Source of the DNA: Clusia tigrina
Lineage: Eukaryota > Arthropoda > Insecta > Diptera > Clusiidae
Assembly: GCA_920105625.2 (NCBI GenBank)
Contig: OV050030.1
Span: 169,319,315 to 169,383,314, forward strand
Length of the DNA: 64,000 nt
Reading direction: 5' to 3'
Shown here: in pieces, positions 9,142-19,328 of the stretch
Layout: every line of letters starts with the position of its first letter
Numbering within the stretch: position 1 is the first letter of the stretch
The notes under the pieces: generated by a model
Database searches by the model: none
What the model was told of the DNA's origin: nothing
What the model saw: the letters and a program-made list of their open reading frames with translations, nothing else
Position numbers and translations under genes: made by a program

Positions 9142-11510
9142 TTAGGTTTTACGCGTCAGTATTAGGTCTGTCATTGTGTCAGTCCTGTGTGTCTCAGTAT
9201 CGGAGAGGCGCTGTTGGCTGCGTTTAGCATTACGCGCTCTTTTTGCTATTCGCAGCGCCTTCATAATGGTGGCCGCTGCCGCGCAAACTGCTTCCCACTT
9301 GATGAGCGTATGGCACATGTGTTCACAGAGGTTGTCCAATGTTGGTGGTTCAACGAGGACAGCCCTCAGTTTATCCCGGGTGCCTTTGAAGTGTGGGTAG
9401 TCGAAAAACACGTCCAGTGGGTTGTCGTGCACCCAGGGCAGTACGGACAGTACGAGTCTTCCTCATATTTTCTCTCATGGAGGTAATGGTTAAAGCAGCC
9501 GTGACCAGTTAGCAACTGTGTGATGTAGTAGTTTAGTTCCCCGTGCATCCTTGTTACCTATGGTGTGATGTGAGGGATCAGCATGAAGGTCCATCGACCC
9601 TTTTCGGATTGCTCCCACCTCTGTTGCTATTCCGCAATGGTCTTTTTTCTTTCCGCTGCTTCGTCGCTGTTTGTGGGTCTCGCCCTCTGCTTGTAGAGCC
9701 GGTGTACCTCATTCGCCAGCAAGTCAATGGGTGGTTTGCTGCTTATTATCCCTATTGCTTCGTCGAATACACTGCGAAATGCGCTAGCCACGCGTAGTGC
9801 GCTCAGCCTATTTGCTGACAGGATGCATTTAATGAAAGCTTTCACCTTAGTGGCTTCCATCCAGTTTAGCGCGGCATACAAAATGATGGAGCTAGTAACC
9901 ATCGATAGCAGTCTCCGTTGACTTGAGCGTGGGTCTCCAATATTCGGCATCATGCGTGTAGGTGCTCCGTTTAATCTCGTGGCCTTTCCGCAGACTGCTT
10001 TCAGATGCTCTTTGAGGATGAGCTTGGAGTCAATAATTACTCACAGGTACCGAAGTTGCAGTTGGGATGCGATCTTTTTGCTTCCCACAGTGATGGTGAA
10101 CTTCTCGGTTACTTTCCTCGTACTCAGTAGTACCGCCTCTGTTTTATGTGCGGCCAGTTCCAGCTTTGCACTAGTGAGCCATTCCATAACACACCCAATT
10201 GCGTCATTGCATCTGTTCTGCAGTATGTGGATGTGTTTTGCAACCGACACCATCGCGATGTCGTCTGCGTACCCGATGAGTGTTACATCTAGTGGTAGGT
10301 CCAAGCGGAGTATGCCATCATACATGATGTTCCACAGGATAGGGCCGAGTACAGATCCTTGTGGGATGCCACCCGTGACTGCAGAGTGACGAAAGCCGTC
10401 ATCAGTGTCGTATAACAGCACTCTGCTCTGGAAGCATCTGTATGTCAACCGTTGTAAGTACACCGGAACGCAGAAGCTCCGAAGTGGTTCCATAATTAGA
10501 GGCCAGCTCGCTGAGTTGAACGTATTTTGTACGTCCAGCGTCACCACCGCGCAACACTTCTTTGTACCTCCTCGCCATCGCTTGCTACTTGTTGCTTCAC
10601 GGGCTATGGCTGAATGGCATCTACCTTTTGCTTATGCTGAGGGTTGTCTGGTTGCTTTCCCGTCTTGAGCGGTAGTACGAGTCGTTGCTGTTTCCATCTA
10701 TCTGGGAATATCCCTTCCTTTATGCACGCATTGTACATCAAAGCAAAAGCCTCTGGCCTCGCCTCTATTGCAGCTTTTAGTGCCACTTTTGGGATGCCAT
10801 TTATGCCGGGAGTTTTGTTGTCAGATATTTTCCACAGGAGCATGATTACATCACTACTGGTAACAGCTGGGATATCGGTAATAGGGCCCTGCTATGATTT
10901 GGCATTCTATCCGTCTGCTGTGGGAAGAGTGTTGCTACAATAGTTCTCACTTACAGCTGCGGATGGCCACCTTCAATGCTTTTCGGCATTTTTTGTCTTC
11001 CGCTCGTAGAGTATCCCATGTCGGGCATTTTCCAGCCCTCTGAGACTTTCGGCAAAAGTGTACTGAGGGGGCCAGGCACTCCAGCAGAATTCTGCCACGC
11101 TGACTAGTGCGCGTGCTCCCCCAAGTTGTGGACCAAGCGTTGAAATCTCCCGCAATGACCACCGGGGATTTCCCTCGTACCTCGTCCACCATGGATGTGA
11201 GCATACGTTCGTTGTCGGCTATACTCCATCGGCCATCAAATTTGACACAGGTGTAGCCGTTTTCTGTAGAAGCCATTCTTTGTTAGAAGCACCTACCGTT
11301 CAGGACCCAGATGGCTGCTTTACTACTGGCATCCGCCACCCACTCATGCCCATCTACGTTTTTATACTGTTCGCACAGTAGGGCTACATCGAAATTTTGC
11401 TCGTCCACCGATTGGTGCAGTAGGTCTTGCGCTGCCGCGAAGTGGTTTAGATTTAGCTGCACTATTTTAATAAACCGCTGTTTATTTCCGCCTGCTGGTG
11501 TACTGGGCAC
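9142..11510 (-). pseudogene. R1-clade LINE ORF2 (EN-RT), unit 1
   Basis: Target-primed reverse transcription polyprotein, read right to left. Endonuclease: IVQLNLNHFAAAQDLL and ALLCEQYKN at 11510-11283, then SPVVIAGDFNAWSTTWGS at 11276-10947. RT: DNKTPGINGIPKVALKAA (10843-10604), VTLDVQNTFNSASW, GGIPQGSVLGPILWN and IGYADDIAMV (10547-10041), which retain the catalytic FADD-type Asp pair. Thumb: 9953-9627. C-terminal zinc region: YCPYCPG, then FFDYPHFKGTRDKL (9548-9142). Breaks fall between these blocks, and part of the endonuclease-RT linker near 10850-10950 is missing. A dead copy. Confidence 0.85.
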
Positions 11511-12030
11511 TTATAACTACCCGCCGCATGATCCCCCTTACATAGGACACATTTTTTCTAGTTGGTGTATGTCACTGCTTTGTGGCCCCTTCCGCAGCAC
11601 TTCCTACATACATCGGTTCTATCTACCTCTTCCTTGCATTGTTAAGCCACGTGTCCGTAGCCCAATATTTGTAGCAGTACTTGAGTATCACCGATTCTCG
11701 GACCCTGCAGGAAACCCACCCAATGCGCACCCGCCGAGCCTTCAGAACCTTTTTTGCGTCATCCACTAGCAGGCTGATATAGGCGGATTGAGTGCCGTTA
11801 TATCCGTTTCGCATACTTTGTACGGCGCAATCGTTTGGTTGCTTGATCTCATCGAGATCTCTGTACTGGATAGTAAGCATGTGGGTCTTCGCTGCCACCC
11901 TTTCCGCTTCTGCGATCGGAGCTTGGTAAATCGTTGTCTTGCGTTCTTCAGTCCGTTTTTGACGTCCTCCCCAAGAGCTTTTGACGTCCTCCCCAAGAGC
12001 TTTAAGTGGTAGGCTTGCTTTTACTTTCCG
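11511..12030 (-). pseudogene. R1-clade LINE ORF1 C-terminal part, unit 1
   Basis: Gag-like ORF1, 5'-truncated. Readable blocks are VAAKTHMLTIQYRDLDEI and ARRVRIGWVSCRVRE, followed in another frame by CRKCCGRGHKAV and, after a stop, CVLCKGDHAAGSYKCP, which are the CCHC-type RNA-binding knuckles of R1-group ORF1. A 21-bp tandem duplication (GACGTCCTCCCCAAGAGCTTT) lies at about 11961-12003. The N-terminus is absent. Confidence 0.75.
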
Positions 12031-12561
12031 CAAGATTTCTGCACACGATGCCCCTCCGGGGAAGGGAGAAAAAGAAACCAAAGGGGGAAAAAGAAAAACC
12101 AAAAGGGGGAAAGAAAAAGTACACTAAAAACAATGCAATATCTGATGTCCAGATGTATTGGCAGCACTGTTTTTATAAAATTTATTGAGGATCCTCTCTC
12201 TCCACTCAGCTGAACACATATCCTACGCTCTCTCAATTTATTTTGGATAGACCAGTTGAGAGGCGAGAGCCGGCAGAACTATTACGCGTAGGCAAATTAA
12301 TCACAATTTAGTAAATAAACCCAAAAAAATGTTTTGAATGGGCACAAAATTCAACGTCACCACAGTGTTCGGACCGCCTAGTCTCCGCTGCACAGAAGTT
12401 TACTTTTTCGGCTCAAACCAATCAGCTGGGCTCTGCACAAGTAGAGATCGGTATATTTCGTGCTCAGCACAACTGATAAGCCGGTACAGAGTTAAAACTG
12501 CCGCAAATCACGGACAGAAACACCCGTATTAAGTACTTTTAACTCGATCGCATCAAACAAT
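12031..12561. other. unassigned DNA between LINE and 226-codon frame
   Basis: No coding block is recognisable. 12050-12120 is strongly purine-rich with three repeats of AAAGGGGGAAAGAAAA type. 12460-12470 is an 11-bp palindrome (GTGCTCAGCAC). The stretch recurs unchanged in unit 2 at about 25428-25958. It may be the 5' flank or the promoter end of the element that carries the 226-codon frame. Confidence 0.4.
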
Positions 12562-12705
12562 CCAAACCGCAACATTCAATACACGGGGTACGCACTTTGA
12601 CTACCCTTTCTATGATATTTAGCACAAATTAAATTTATTTACGTTGCAAACTTTTCCTCTTTTACAAAAAATTCGCGGAGCAAAAAATTACAAGTCTACT
12701 CAGAG
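12562..12705 (-). repeat. direct repeat 1 downstream of the 226-codon frame
   Basis: About 144 bp, beginning CCAAACCGCAACATTCAATACACGG and ending at the frame's stop region CTACTCAGAGTT. It matches 13367-13511 with scattered differences. The spacing of the two copies is about 805 bp. Confidence 0.8.
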
Positions 12706-13380
12706 TTCTTCAGTCTGAGTTTTTGTCAACTCAATTATTGGTGGGAAAGTGATAAAGGGTACACTTCGCCCTAAGTTTTTATTATAGATAATCATTAGTC
12801 CTGTGGTTTCAAAGATAATCGTAATTTCTCCGCGGAAATTCATTAAATTATTATCCTGTTCCACAATTTTCACTGTGATGAAACTTATCTGCTTGGAGTT
12901 AACTGGTAGATAGATGATATTTTTCGGATTCTCATCTATTTTGTAACCAGGACTAGCTTTTATAGAAAACTCATGAATAGTGCGCACAGACAAATCATTA
13001 ATATATAAACCAACTGTAATATTACATTCTATACGTATTTCATTAATGTTTGTTATATGTAATGGGAGATCTGATGTATGCTCTTTCTCTGCTTCCTTCG
13101 TTATTCGACTGAAACATAATAATGAACCAATTGTTCGACCTGGATTAAAGTAAATCACTTCATTGCTATAAATTTCTATTTCAAGTGTATTATGATTTGC
13201 TTGTATATCAAGTTCTCCCTCCAGGTTGAAGTTTTTATATTCATCACGTAAATAGTTGGCAATATCACCAAGCTCATAAGAACCAATAGGAATTTCAATG
13301 ATGTTTTTACCTATGTGAAATAGATTGTTGCCAACATCAACATTTGGAATTGAGTGATATGTATGACCAAACCGCAAAAT
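12700..13380 (-). CDS. 226-codon open frame, possible Maverick/Polinton or viral-type structural protein
   Basis: Open from an upstream TGA to a TGA at 12700-12702, with no stop or shift. It has no ATG: the first codons are ATT-TTG, so the N-terminus looks cut off at the edge of a direct repeat. Readable blocks are IEIPIGSYELGDIANYLRDE (residues ~27-46), NPGRTIGSLLCFSRI, SVRTIHEFSIKASPGYKIDE and VEQDNNLMNFRGEITIIFE. From memory it resembles an uncharacterised arthropod protein family that I associate with Maverick/Polinton-type elements, perhaps a minor capsid or penton-type jelly-roll; this is tentative. No catalytic motif is visible. The unit 2 copy differs by one residue (N to T). Confidence 0.55.
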   Translation of the reverse strand: MLRFGHTYHSIPNVDVGNNLFHIGKNIIEIPIGSYELGDIANYLRDEYKNFNLEGELDIQANHNTLEIEIYSNEVIYFNPGRTIGSLLCFSRITKEAEKEHTSDLPLHITNINEIRIECNITVGLYINDLSVRTIHEFSIKASPGYKIDENPKNIIYLPVNSKQISFITVKIVEQDNNLMNFRGEITIIFETTGLMIIYNKNLGRSVPFITFPPIIELTKTQTEEL

Positions 13381-13511
13381 TCAATACACGGAGTACACAC
13401 TTTAGCTACCCTTTCCAGGATACATAGCACAAATTAAAATTTATTTACAGCGGAAGCTTTTCCTCTTCTACAAGATATTCGGTGCGCAAAAAATTTCAAG
13501 TCTACTCAGTG
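13367..13511 (-). repeat. direct repeat 2 upstream of the 226-codon frame
   Basis: About 145 bp, matching 12562-12705: CCAAACCGCAAAATTCAATACACGG to CTACTCAGTGTTA. It contains what corresponds to the 3' flank of the frame, as if an 805-bp unit (frame plus 3' flank) was once tandemly repeated and all but one frame lost. It ends exactly where gypsy RNase H sequence begins. Confidence 0.8.
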
Positions 13512-13512
13512 T

Positions 13513-14400
13513 TACCACAGTAATGTCTATATGTCTGTGAAAATATAAATTTCGGCTGTTCGATAAAAATAGTTAAGCAAAGAGGAAATTCCCCAATCTG
13601 TGGATATCATTTCATCCTCGTTTGTTGAGTAAATTTCTTCAGTTTCTGATAGAGTTCTTGAAATGAACGAGGTTGGCCTCCCTTCTTGTAAAAGAACCGC
13701 ACCGATCTCATAATTTGATCTGTCTCTTGTCAGATCGAACACTTTTTTATAATCTGGATAATGTTGCAAAACTTCACGTGAAGTCAGTGCTTTTTTAATT
13801 TGTTTAAAAACATTTGAAGCTTCTATGCTCGGAAAAATCAGTTTTTTGCTAGATGCCTATTTTGATACTCGCCCATCCTTCCCCCTTAAGAGATTTGTAA
13901 GTGGTTTAGCCATTTTGGAATAGTCCCTTATAAATCTACGATAAAACCATGCTAGGCCCAGAAATGACCTAAGGTTTTTAGAGTTTTAGGTTTTTTGAAA
14001 TTAGTTATTGCTTGGATCTTATTTAGACTTTTTTTATGCCTTTTTGCGAAACAACGAACCCCAAGAAATCTACATTGTTTTTGAAAAAACTGCACTTATC
14101 GAGTTGCACCTTTAAGGTATCTTTACAAAGCGTTTAGAAGACTCTTTCTATTTGCTTTATATGTGTTTACTTAGGTTTAATTAGGTTGTCTATGTATACC
14201 ATACATAGAAAAACTTGCCTATGTGGTCGCGCAATATATTATTAAGTACTCTCTGGAAAATTGATGGAGCATTTTTCAGACCGAATGGCAACCTTTGGAA
14301 GTTATATTTCCCATTATTTACCGATCTATGCTGAATCTGTAAACTTACAACCATCCGGAGTTGCTGAAAAATTTGGATAGGTATAAGCTAGAGCAATGCC
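13513..14400 (-). pseudogene. gypsy/17.6-like RT and RNase H remnant, unit 1
   Basis: Reverse-strand pol of a 17.6-type element. RT: LPFGLKNAPSIFQRVLNNIL near 14290-14220, then VYIDNLIK near 14185, where the second catalytic Asp of the usual YVDD is Asn. The connection region follows ([22 protein letters not shown] block near 13900-13975; in unit 1 a 1-bp loss breaks this frame). RNase H: LTRDRSNYEIGAVLLQEGRP and STNEDEMISTDWGISSLLNY, ending at IYIFTDI (13527), where the catalytic FTDHQ block is cut by the neighbouring repeat. Unit 1 also has a 10-20 bp deletion near 14170 relative to unit 2. Inactive. Confidence 0.8.
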
Positions 14401-14980
14401 CTGAACTCTCCAGAAAAGGACTTTCGAGATATTTGAGTCTCAAGCAAGCGAGGACTGGAAAGAGAAAGTGTAAGACTGTCTCTTTCTCCTGCGGGTCTTT
14501 CTACCATAGCTCCTGCAACGAGCATTGAATACAAATTTTTTTCAGCGTGTGTACCAATAGTCTAATGATCTGTGCAGAGAGCAATAAGATTTATTTTATA
14601 TCTTGGTTTATTGAGAAGGTGGCTAGTTCTTTTTGCACTGTAATCAGGCCATATAATTTTAGAAATGGCACATGTCGCAGTGTTTTTCCATCTCTCACGA
14701 GCCTTGCGGAGGACGTGATAATAAATATTTATCTTAACAACGGTTAGGGGGACGCCCAAGTCCACAAAGGAAATACTTGATCGGTTTCCGATAAGCCTCT
14801 TCGTGCTAGCTCATCAGTCCTCTCGTTTCCCTCAATGTTCCTGTGTCCTGGAACCCAGACAAGGGATATTATACTATTTCCTGATAATGATTTAAATTCC
14901 TCCTTGCGGAGGCCGACCAACTTAGTGCTGGTAAGAGGTGATGCTAGGACTTTATTGCTGCTTGGCTGTCTGACGTTATA
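14401..14980 (-). pseudogene. LOA/I-type LINE RNase H and C-terminus, unit 1
   Basis: The 3' coding end of a LINE with an RNase H domain. Reverse strand: DSQAAIKVLASPLTSTKLVG followed by SLVWVPGHRNIEGNERTDEL (14960-14790), the classical LINE RNase H end, then a decayed tail with KETVLHFLFPVLACLRLKYL near 14480-14410. A mariner splits the upstream part at 14981. In unit 1 the rest of this LINE is absent because the duplication stops inside the mariner; in unit 2 it continues at 29340. Confidence 0.75.
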
Positions 14981-14982
14981 TA

Positions 14983-15350
14983 CGAGGTGTGATCAAAAGA
15001 TAACCGTTATTTTCATCTTTTCGTGAGTTACGTATGTTCGATGTTCGCATTTCTTTTTTTTATGTTGGTACACATGTCTGTTATATATGTTGGCAATACC
15101 AACCATTTTGGACTGTCAGTTTGTTTTTGACAGATAAAAAGGTTAGTCGTGTTTTGGTGTGCTCTTCGATTTTGTACTATTCGAAAAAAATGGATCAAAG
15201 AAACTGTATTCAATTTTGTGTAAAAAATGAAATTAAATGCGCAAGGACATTTGAAATGTTGACTGTGGTCTTTGGCGAGTCTACTATGAGCAGAACACAA
15301 GTTCAATTTTGGTATAACCGGTTTAAGGAAGGCCGAGAAGATGTCAATGA
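14983..15350 (+). mobile_element. mariner 5' half, truncated by the duplication junction
   Basis: It begins with the terminal repeat CGAGGTGTGATCAAAAGATA next to a TA, and contains the transposase start (ATG at about 15190, MDQRNCIQFCVKNEIKC). Homology to the unit 2 mariner ends at 15350 in the block FKEGREDVND. The downstream half is not in unit 1. Confidence 0.9.
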
Positions 15351-15738
15351 TGTCAATTTTATTTTATTTATTTAGCATCTTCTCGGTGCAATGCTTACTA
15401 ACTTACTATCTGACTAATTTTTACTTCTAAATTATGAATAAGCAAATTTTCCTTATTAAACTGCAATTAAGATAGGCAGAGATCAAGCCTCATAATCAGA
15501 CGATTTTGTAACTGCATATAGTAATAAGAGAACTTGCCTTTTGCTAACTTACTTAGGAGAGAGTCTGCTTAGACAACAATGGGAAAGAGTGGCTTTCTAT
15601 TTCGAACTTTCGCGTTTGAAGCATATGAAATTAAGTATTAATTATAGGCAGAGTGAAACTTTCTTCTTTACATTGTCAAAAAGTTCAAAAAAATCTATTT
15701 AAAGTTCAATTTAATTTTACATGCTAAGTTTTTCTTTA
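15351..15738. other. unique segment between duplication units
   Basis: 388 bp found once in the window. It starts TGTCAATTTTATTTTATTTATTTAG and ends ACATGCTAAGTTTTTCTTTA just before the LTR of copy C. CATCTTCTCGG at 15376-15386 is the inverse of CCGAGAAGATG at 15333-15343, on the other side of the junction. No coding block or known element is recognised. It may be the true 5' flank of copy C. Confidence 0.6.
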
Positions 15739-16297
15739 TGTTATTTTCCTTAAGATTAGCACTAGTGTAGTCTGTCATGATGATCATACATATTGTACCA
15801 TTGCCCGCAGTGACTAGCAGAACTAATTGCACCATGTAGTGCACACGCAGTATGACCACACACACACACACCACTCCACTCTTTCAAACCTTTCCTCTAA
15901 CCCAAGCAATGCAGTGAACATGCAATTCGAATCTCAAAGGCCTGTAGTAGGCATAAATTGAACGTTCACATATTATTGCTTACACATGTGAAATTTGTTG
16001 ACACATGGGATATTGTAAAATAATTATCGAAATATTTATCGAAATAAAATGTAATTTGAAACTAGATTTTAAGTATAAAAGAAACCAATTTTGTAAATAA
16101 AGTTCAGTTCTAAACCACAACTCAAATTGTTATGAACTCGGAACGAGCTGACCTCCATAGTCGTTTTAATATAGAAAACATCTGGCTGCCTCTTTAGGCG
16201 CCGAGTACTAAGTGCGCAAGCTCTCGCGCAATACAAATAATCATATGAGCCCATCATCTACGTAGGGAAAACCATTAGATAGAAGACGTGTATTACA
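15739..16297 (+). repeat. 5' LTR of copy C
   Basis: 559 bp, TGTTATTTTCC to ATTACA. Nearly identical to the LTR at 2234-2792, including both AATATTTATCGAA units, but starting TGTT rather than TGCT. Confidence 0.9.
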
Positions 16298-16311
16298 TGG
16301 CGATCCTGCCA
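16298..16311 (+). other. primer-binding site of copy C
   Basis: TGGCGATCCTGCCA directly after the LTR; same tRNA-Arg match as in copy B. Confidence 0.75.
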
Positions 16312-16682
16312 CAACGATGCTGATTTTCTGAATACGCTGATCCTGATTTTTTTACGTTTCTCCAACAATAATCCTGAAAAATGTTTACAACAACTTTCCT
16401 GCAACAAACAACTGTGAAAGTGGGAACGAGCAATGAATGACGCAGACTTCCATTCTCTTTTTAATAATGTATGCCACAGAGCAGCCAACCATTTAGACAT
16501 AATAGACCAGAAAGGACAATCGAAGCGTGAAACATTATATCCTCTTGGGGATTCCGTACGGTACTAAATTACTTTTATAGACAGACTACCACAAGCGAAG
16601 AAGAATATGTTTCAGAGCAAACTCCAGGTACTAGTGCTATCCCACCAATATACATACCATCGAACTCCGCGGCAGGCGTCCT

Positions 16683-17027
16683 TTGTCCTCTGCACTTGCA
16701 GAGTTCAAAGGACGACAGCAGCACTATTCAGAACTCCGCCAGGAAGCTGAACAAAACGTACAGCTGAAAAATAAGATTAGGTCCTTGTACCACGAATACA
16801 ATCTAGCTCAAAATACAACGGACAAAAAGAGCATAAAAACTAACATAAACACGCTAAGTTTCGATGGACAGCGTAAATGTACAAAGGCTAAACCAACAGA
16901 GTTAAACCAACATACTAAGGAGCAGAAACAAAAATTCATGGTTTGGCTCTGGAAGACAATTGTTATTAAGGAAACCCCAACGATAGCAGACTGGTACAAT
17001 GACACCAACCGGGTCAAGGAAACGTGA
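16683..17027 (+). CDS. unrecognised leader-region frame of copy C
   Basis: Same 114-codon frame as in copy B, no ATG, one residue different (NTTDKK instead of KTTDKK). Family not recognised; coding status doubtful. Confidence 0.35.
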   Translation: MSSALAEFKGRQQHYSELRQEAEQNVQLKNKIRSLYHEYNLAQNTTDKKSIKTNINTLSFDGQRKCTKAKPTELNQHTKEQKQKFMVWLWKTIVIKETPTIADWYNDTNRVKET

Positions 17028-17169
17028 TGGTAGAAAAATTTTGTCGTATATGATAAGAATATTCTAAGGCATATCACAAGTAAACAATTTAATATTCCTT
17101 TAACTATGTTGTATAATTTTCTAAACCGTAAAATATAAAACTTTAAATTTAAATAAAAGAAAAAGAAAA

Positions 17170-17427
17170 ATGTATATAAAAATGAGTAGTACTAAATCGA
17201 AAATAGAAAATCATAGTGGAGATCCACAAGTAACCATTCTAAACACTCAAAGCCAACACTCAGATACCCTCGAAGATCATGACGTGAAACTATTAATAAT
17301 TAGAATCATAGTAGGAGTACACTTAGGAATAACATTGTTACATATGTATAGGGATTACAACAGAAAACAACATGTAAAAGCAGCAAAGTCAATATTTGAT
17401 TTAAGCGAGATTGCCTCTAGGAAATAA
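17170..17427 (+). CDS. small membrane-type ORF upstream of gag, copy C
   Basis: 85 codons from ATG to TAA, identical in protein to the copy B frame. Predicted single hydrophobic helix LLIIRIIVGVHLGITLLHMY followed by a basic tail. The stop lies just before the gag ATG at 17431, an arrangement suited to reinitiation or leaky scanning. Function unknown. Confidence 0.5.
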   Translation: MYIKMSSTKSKIENHSGDPQVTILNTQSQHSDTLEDHDVKLLIIRIIVGVHLGITLLHMYRDYNRKQHVKAAKSIFDLSEIASRK

Positions 17428-17430
17428 ATT

Positions 17431-18620
17431 ATGAGCCTCCCTTCGCTCCAAAAAATTGAACAGATTGTAGGCACTTTAAAAAAAGCCCAAATAGAATTTA
17501 TATAGAGAAGTACATAAAAGAGTTACAATTAACACTCAGTTCACAGACTGCATATTTTGAGTTAGAACTCAACCAAGCGCCCAGTTTGGAAAGGCACACA
17601 TACATATCTAGGTTTAACACATTAAGCGACTACATAAAAAAAAAAATTAGCAGTCAGCATTTTTAAAAAGAAGAAAAGGTAGGAACAATAGATATAACCA
17701 CGGAACAGTCGTCAGAGTTCGCTATGACGTCATTTAACGTAGTTGATTGCCTGAAGGCTATACCTGAATTCTCAGGCAAGCCCGAATACTTGTCTAAACT
17801 CATAAGCCTAGTGGAGATAATGAAGACCACTGTACCGGTAACCAGTGAGAACATATTTTTCACACTAGTGTTTAACACCAAACTCCCCGACAGAATAAAA
17901 AACAAATTAGAACTAGCGGGAACAGACAATACGACAACACTAATTGCAGAATTAAAAAATTTACTGAAGCCGACAAAAACGACAAATTCAATGTTAGACG
18001 AGCACTCGAAACTGAGACAGGGTAGTAGCACAATTTCCAGTTATGCCGCACAGATAGAGGAACTCATTTGTACTCTAAACAAATTACAAACTACAGACAC
18101 CTCTACAGAAGTCAAGAAAGCAATAATAACTAATAACGACACAATAGCATTCACTTCGTTCAAAAACGGTCTCACCAATATGTCAACCGTCCAAACAATT
18201 ACAGCACGCCGCAGTAAACAATTTAAAGAAGCGATACAAATAGCTGACGAGATTGAAAAACCGAACGAGGCTCGCATTTTGTCATATAGAAGTAACAATT
18301 ATCGCGAACGAAAACAGTACAACAATATGCCTCAGCAAAACATATACCGCAGCAATACTTTTGGTTTTAATAACCAACGGAGTCATTACCCTAATAACAA
18401 CGACAAAAATTACTACAATAAAAACTGGCAACAAAATTCTAATAACACTGTTTACCGATGTAATTGGAGAAGCAACAACAACACAGACCACTAAACAATC
18501 AACGTACTAATCAACAACCATAAAGAAACCCCAACTACAACAACCAACGCACTGACCAGCAAACACACAGAAACAACAACAATTACAGAAGAAACTCCGG
18601 ACGAAACAGAGTAATGTATG
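17431..18620 (+). pseudogene. gag, copy C (largest intact gag block)
   Basis: Starts MSLPSLQKIEQIVGTL, breaks near 17503, then is open from 17724 to 18494 (256 codons): FNVVDCLKAIPEFSGKPEYL, LVEIMKTTVPVTSENIFFTL, the capsid-like block with LPDRIKNKLEL, and an Asn-rich basic tail ending NWRSNNNTDH. Copy B is broken in the front of this block by two extra bases. A one-base difference in the AAA run near 18494 changes the downstream frame relative to copy B. No CCHC knuckle. Confidence 0.72.
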
Positions 18621-18639
18621 TAGAAGCCACTACACAAAA

Positions 18640-19080
18640 CACAACCAATTGCTTAAATCAACAGGGAAACGACAGCCTCAAAGTAGCATCCACAATAAAT
18701 ACAGTCAGACATATAAGACGGTTTGTAAAATTTAAATACAAGAACACATACACATACTTTTTAGTAGACACTGGTGCAGAAATCTGACTGTTAAAAATTG
18801 GTAAAATATTCAGTGAAGATATTTTCAGTCAATATGCATCTCAAAAGCCAATCTTCACACTTTAGGCACATCAGAAATCTCACTAAAAGTTCAACAAGAA
18901 AATATAAAATACACCTTTCAAATTGTAGAAGACAGTTTTCCAGTGAAAGCCGATGGAATTTCAGGAGATGATATCCTTCTAAAATTCGGCGGAAAGATAG
19001 ATTACGAAACACTCACACTAACATTCACACACAATAATACGTTACTAGTACTTGATTTAGCAAGCAAGATATTTTGCATC
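18640..19080 (+). pseudogene. aspartic protease region, copy C
   Basis: FLVDTGAEI followed by TGA at about 18785, then shifted fragments. Relative to copy B, about 66 bp are missing upstream, just after GACAGCCTC. Inactive. Confidence 0.65.
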
Positions 19081-19328
19081 ACCATAACACCATGATTCGA
19101 AGTTATACACCCAATAAATGCGAACATGCTCGTATGCAACAATGCAATACAAACAGGAGTATACCTAAGCAATACTATAATTTCAGCTAAAGGCATGAAA
19201 CACATACGCATTTTGAACACAACACAGGACACAATAGAGTTAAACAAGCTAAAATAGAATGCCATCCCGTAAAAAACTATCACATAGTAAATAGCATACA
19301 GAACAATAACACAAAGAGATGGAATCGA

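Larger units (their letters stand above)
9023..12030 (-). mobile_element. R1-clade non-LTR retrotransposon (5'-truncated), unit 1
   Basis: Reverse-strand LINE with ORF1 end (CCHC knuckles), APE-type endonuclease, reverse transcriptase and a C-terminal Cys/His region. Its 3' end is a poly(A) run, read as T at 9024-9032, abutting gypsy integrase sequence at ACCTGCAATAGG. The R1 clade is inferred from the endonuclease start IVQLNLNHFAAAQDLL. The 5' end lies near 12030, where ORF1 homology stops next to a purine-rich tract. ORF2 has several frameshifts. Confidence 0.85.
2234..15350 (+). repeat. segmental duplication unit 1 (~13.1 kb)
   Basis: This stretch is collinear with 15739-28760: copy B matches copy C, and the reverse gypsy, R1-type LINE, 226-codon frame, gypsy RT, LOA/I-type LINE end and mariner 5' half recur in the same order, orientation and with the same lesions. 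The offset is about 13,400 bp and changes only by small indels. Homology stops inside the mariner after ...GATGTCAATGA at 15350. Shared lesions and shared flanking sequence show a DNA-level duplication rather than independent insertions. Confidence 0.9.

Noticed and set aside
11311..11769. 152-codon forward frame, Cys/Ser-rich
   Set aside because: It is the antisense of the R1-type LINE ORF1/ORF2 region, whose reverse-strand reading shows clear LINE motifs.
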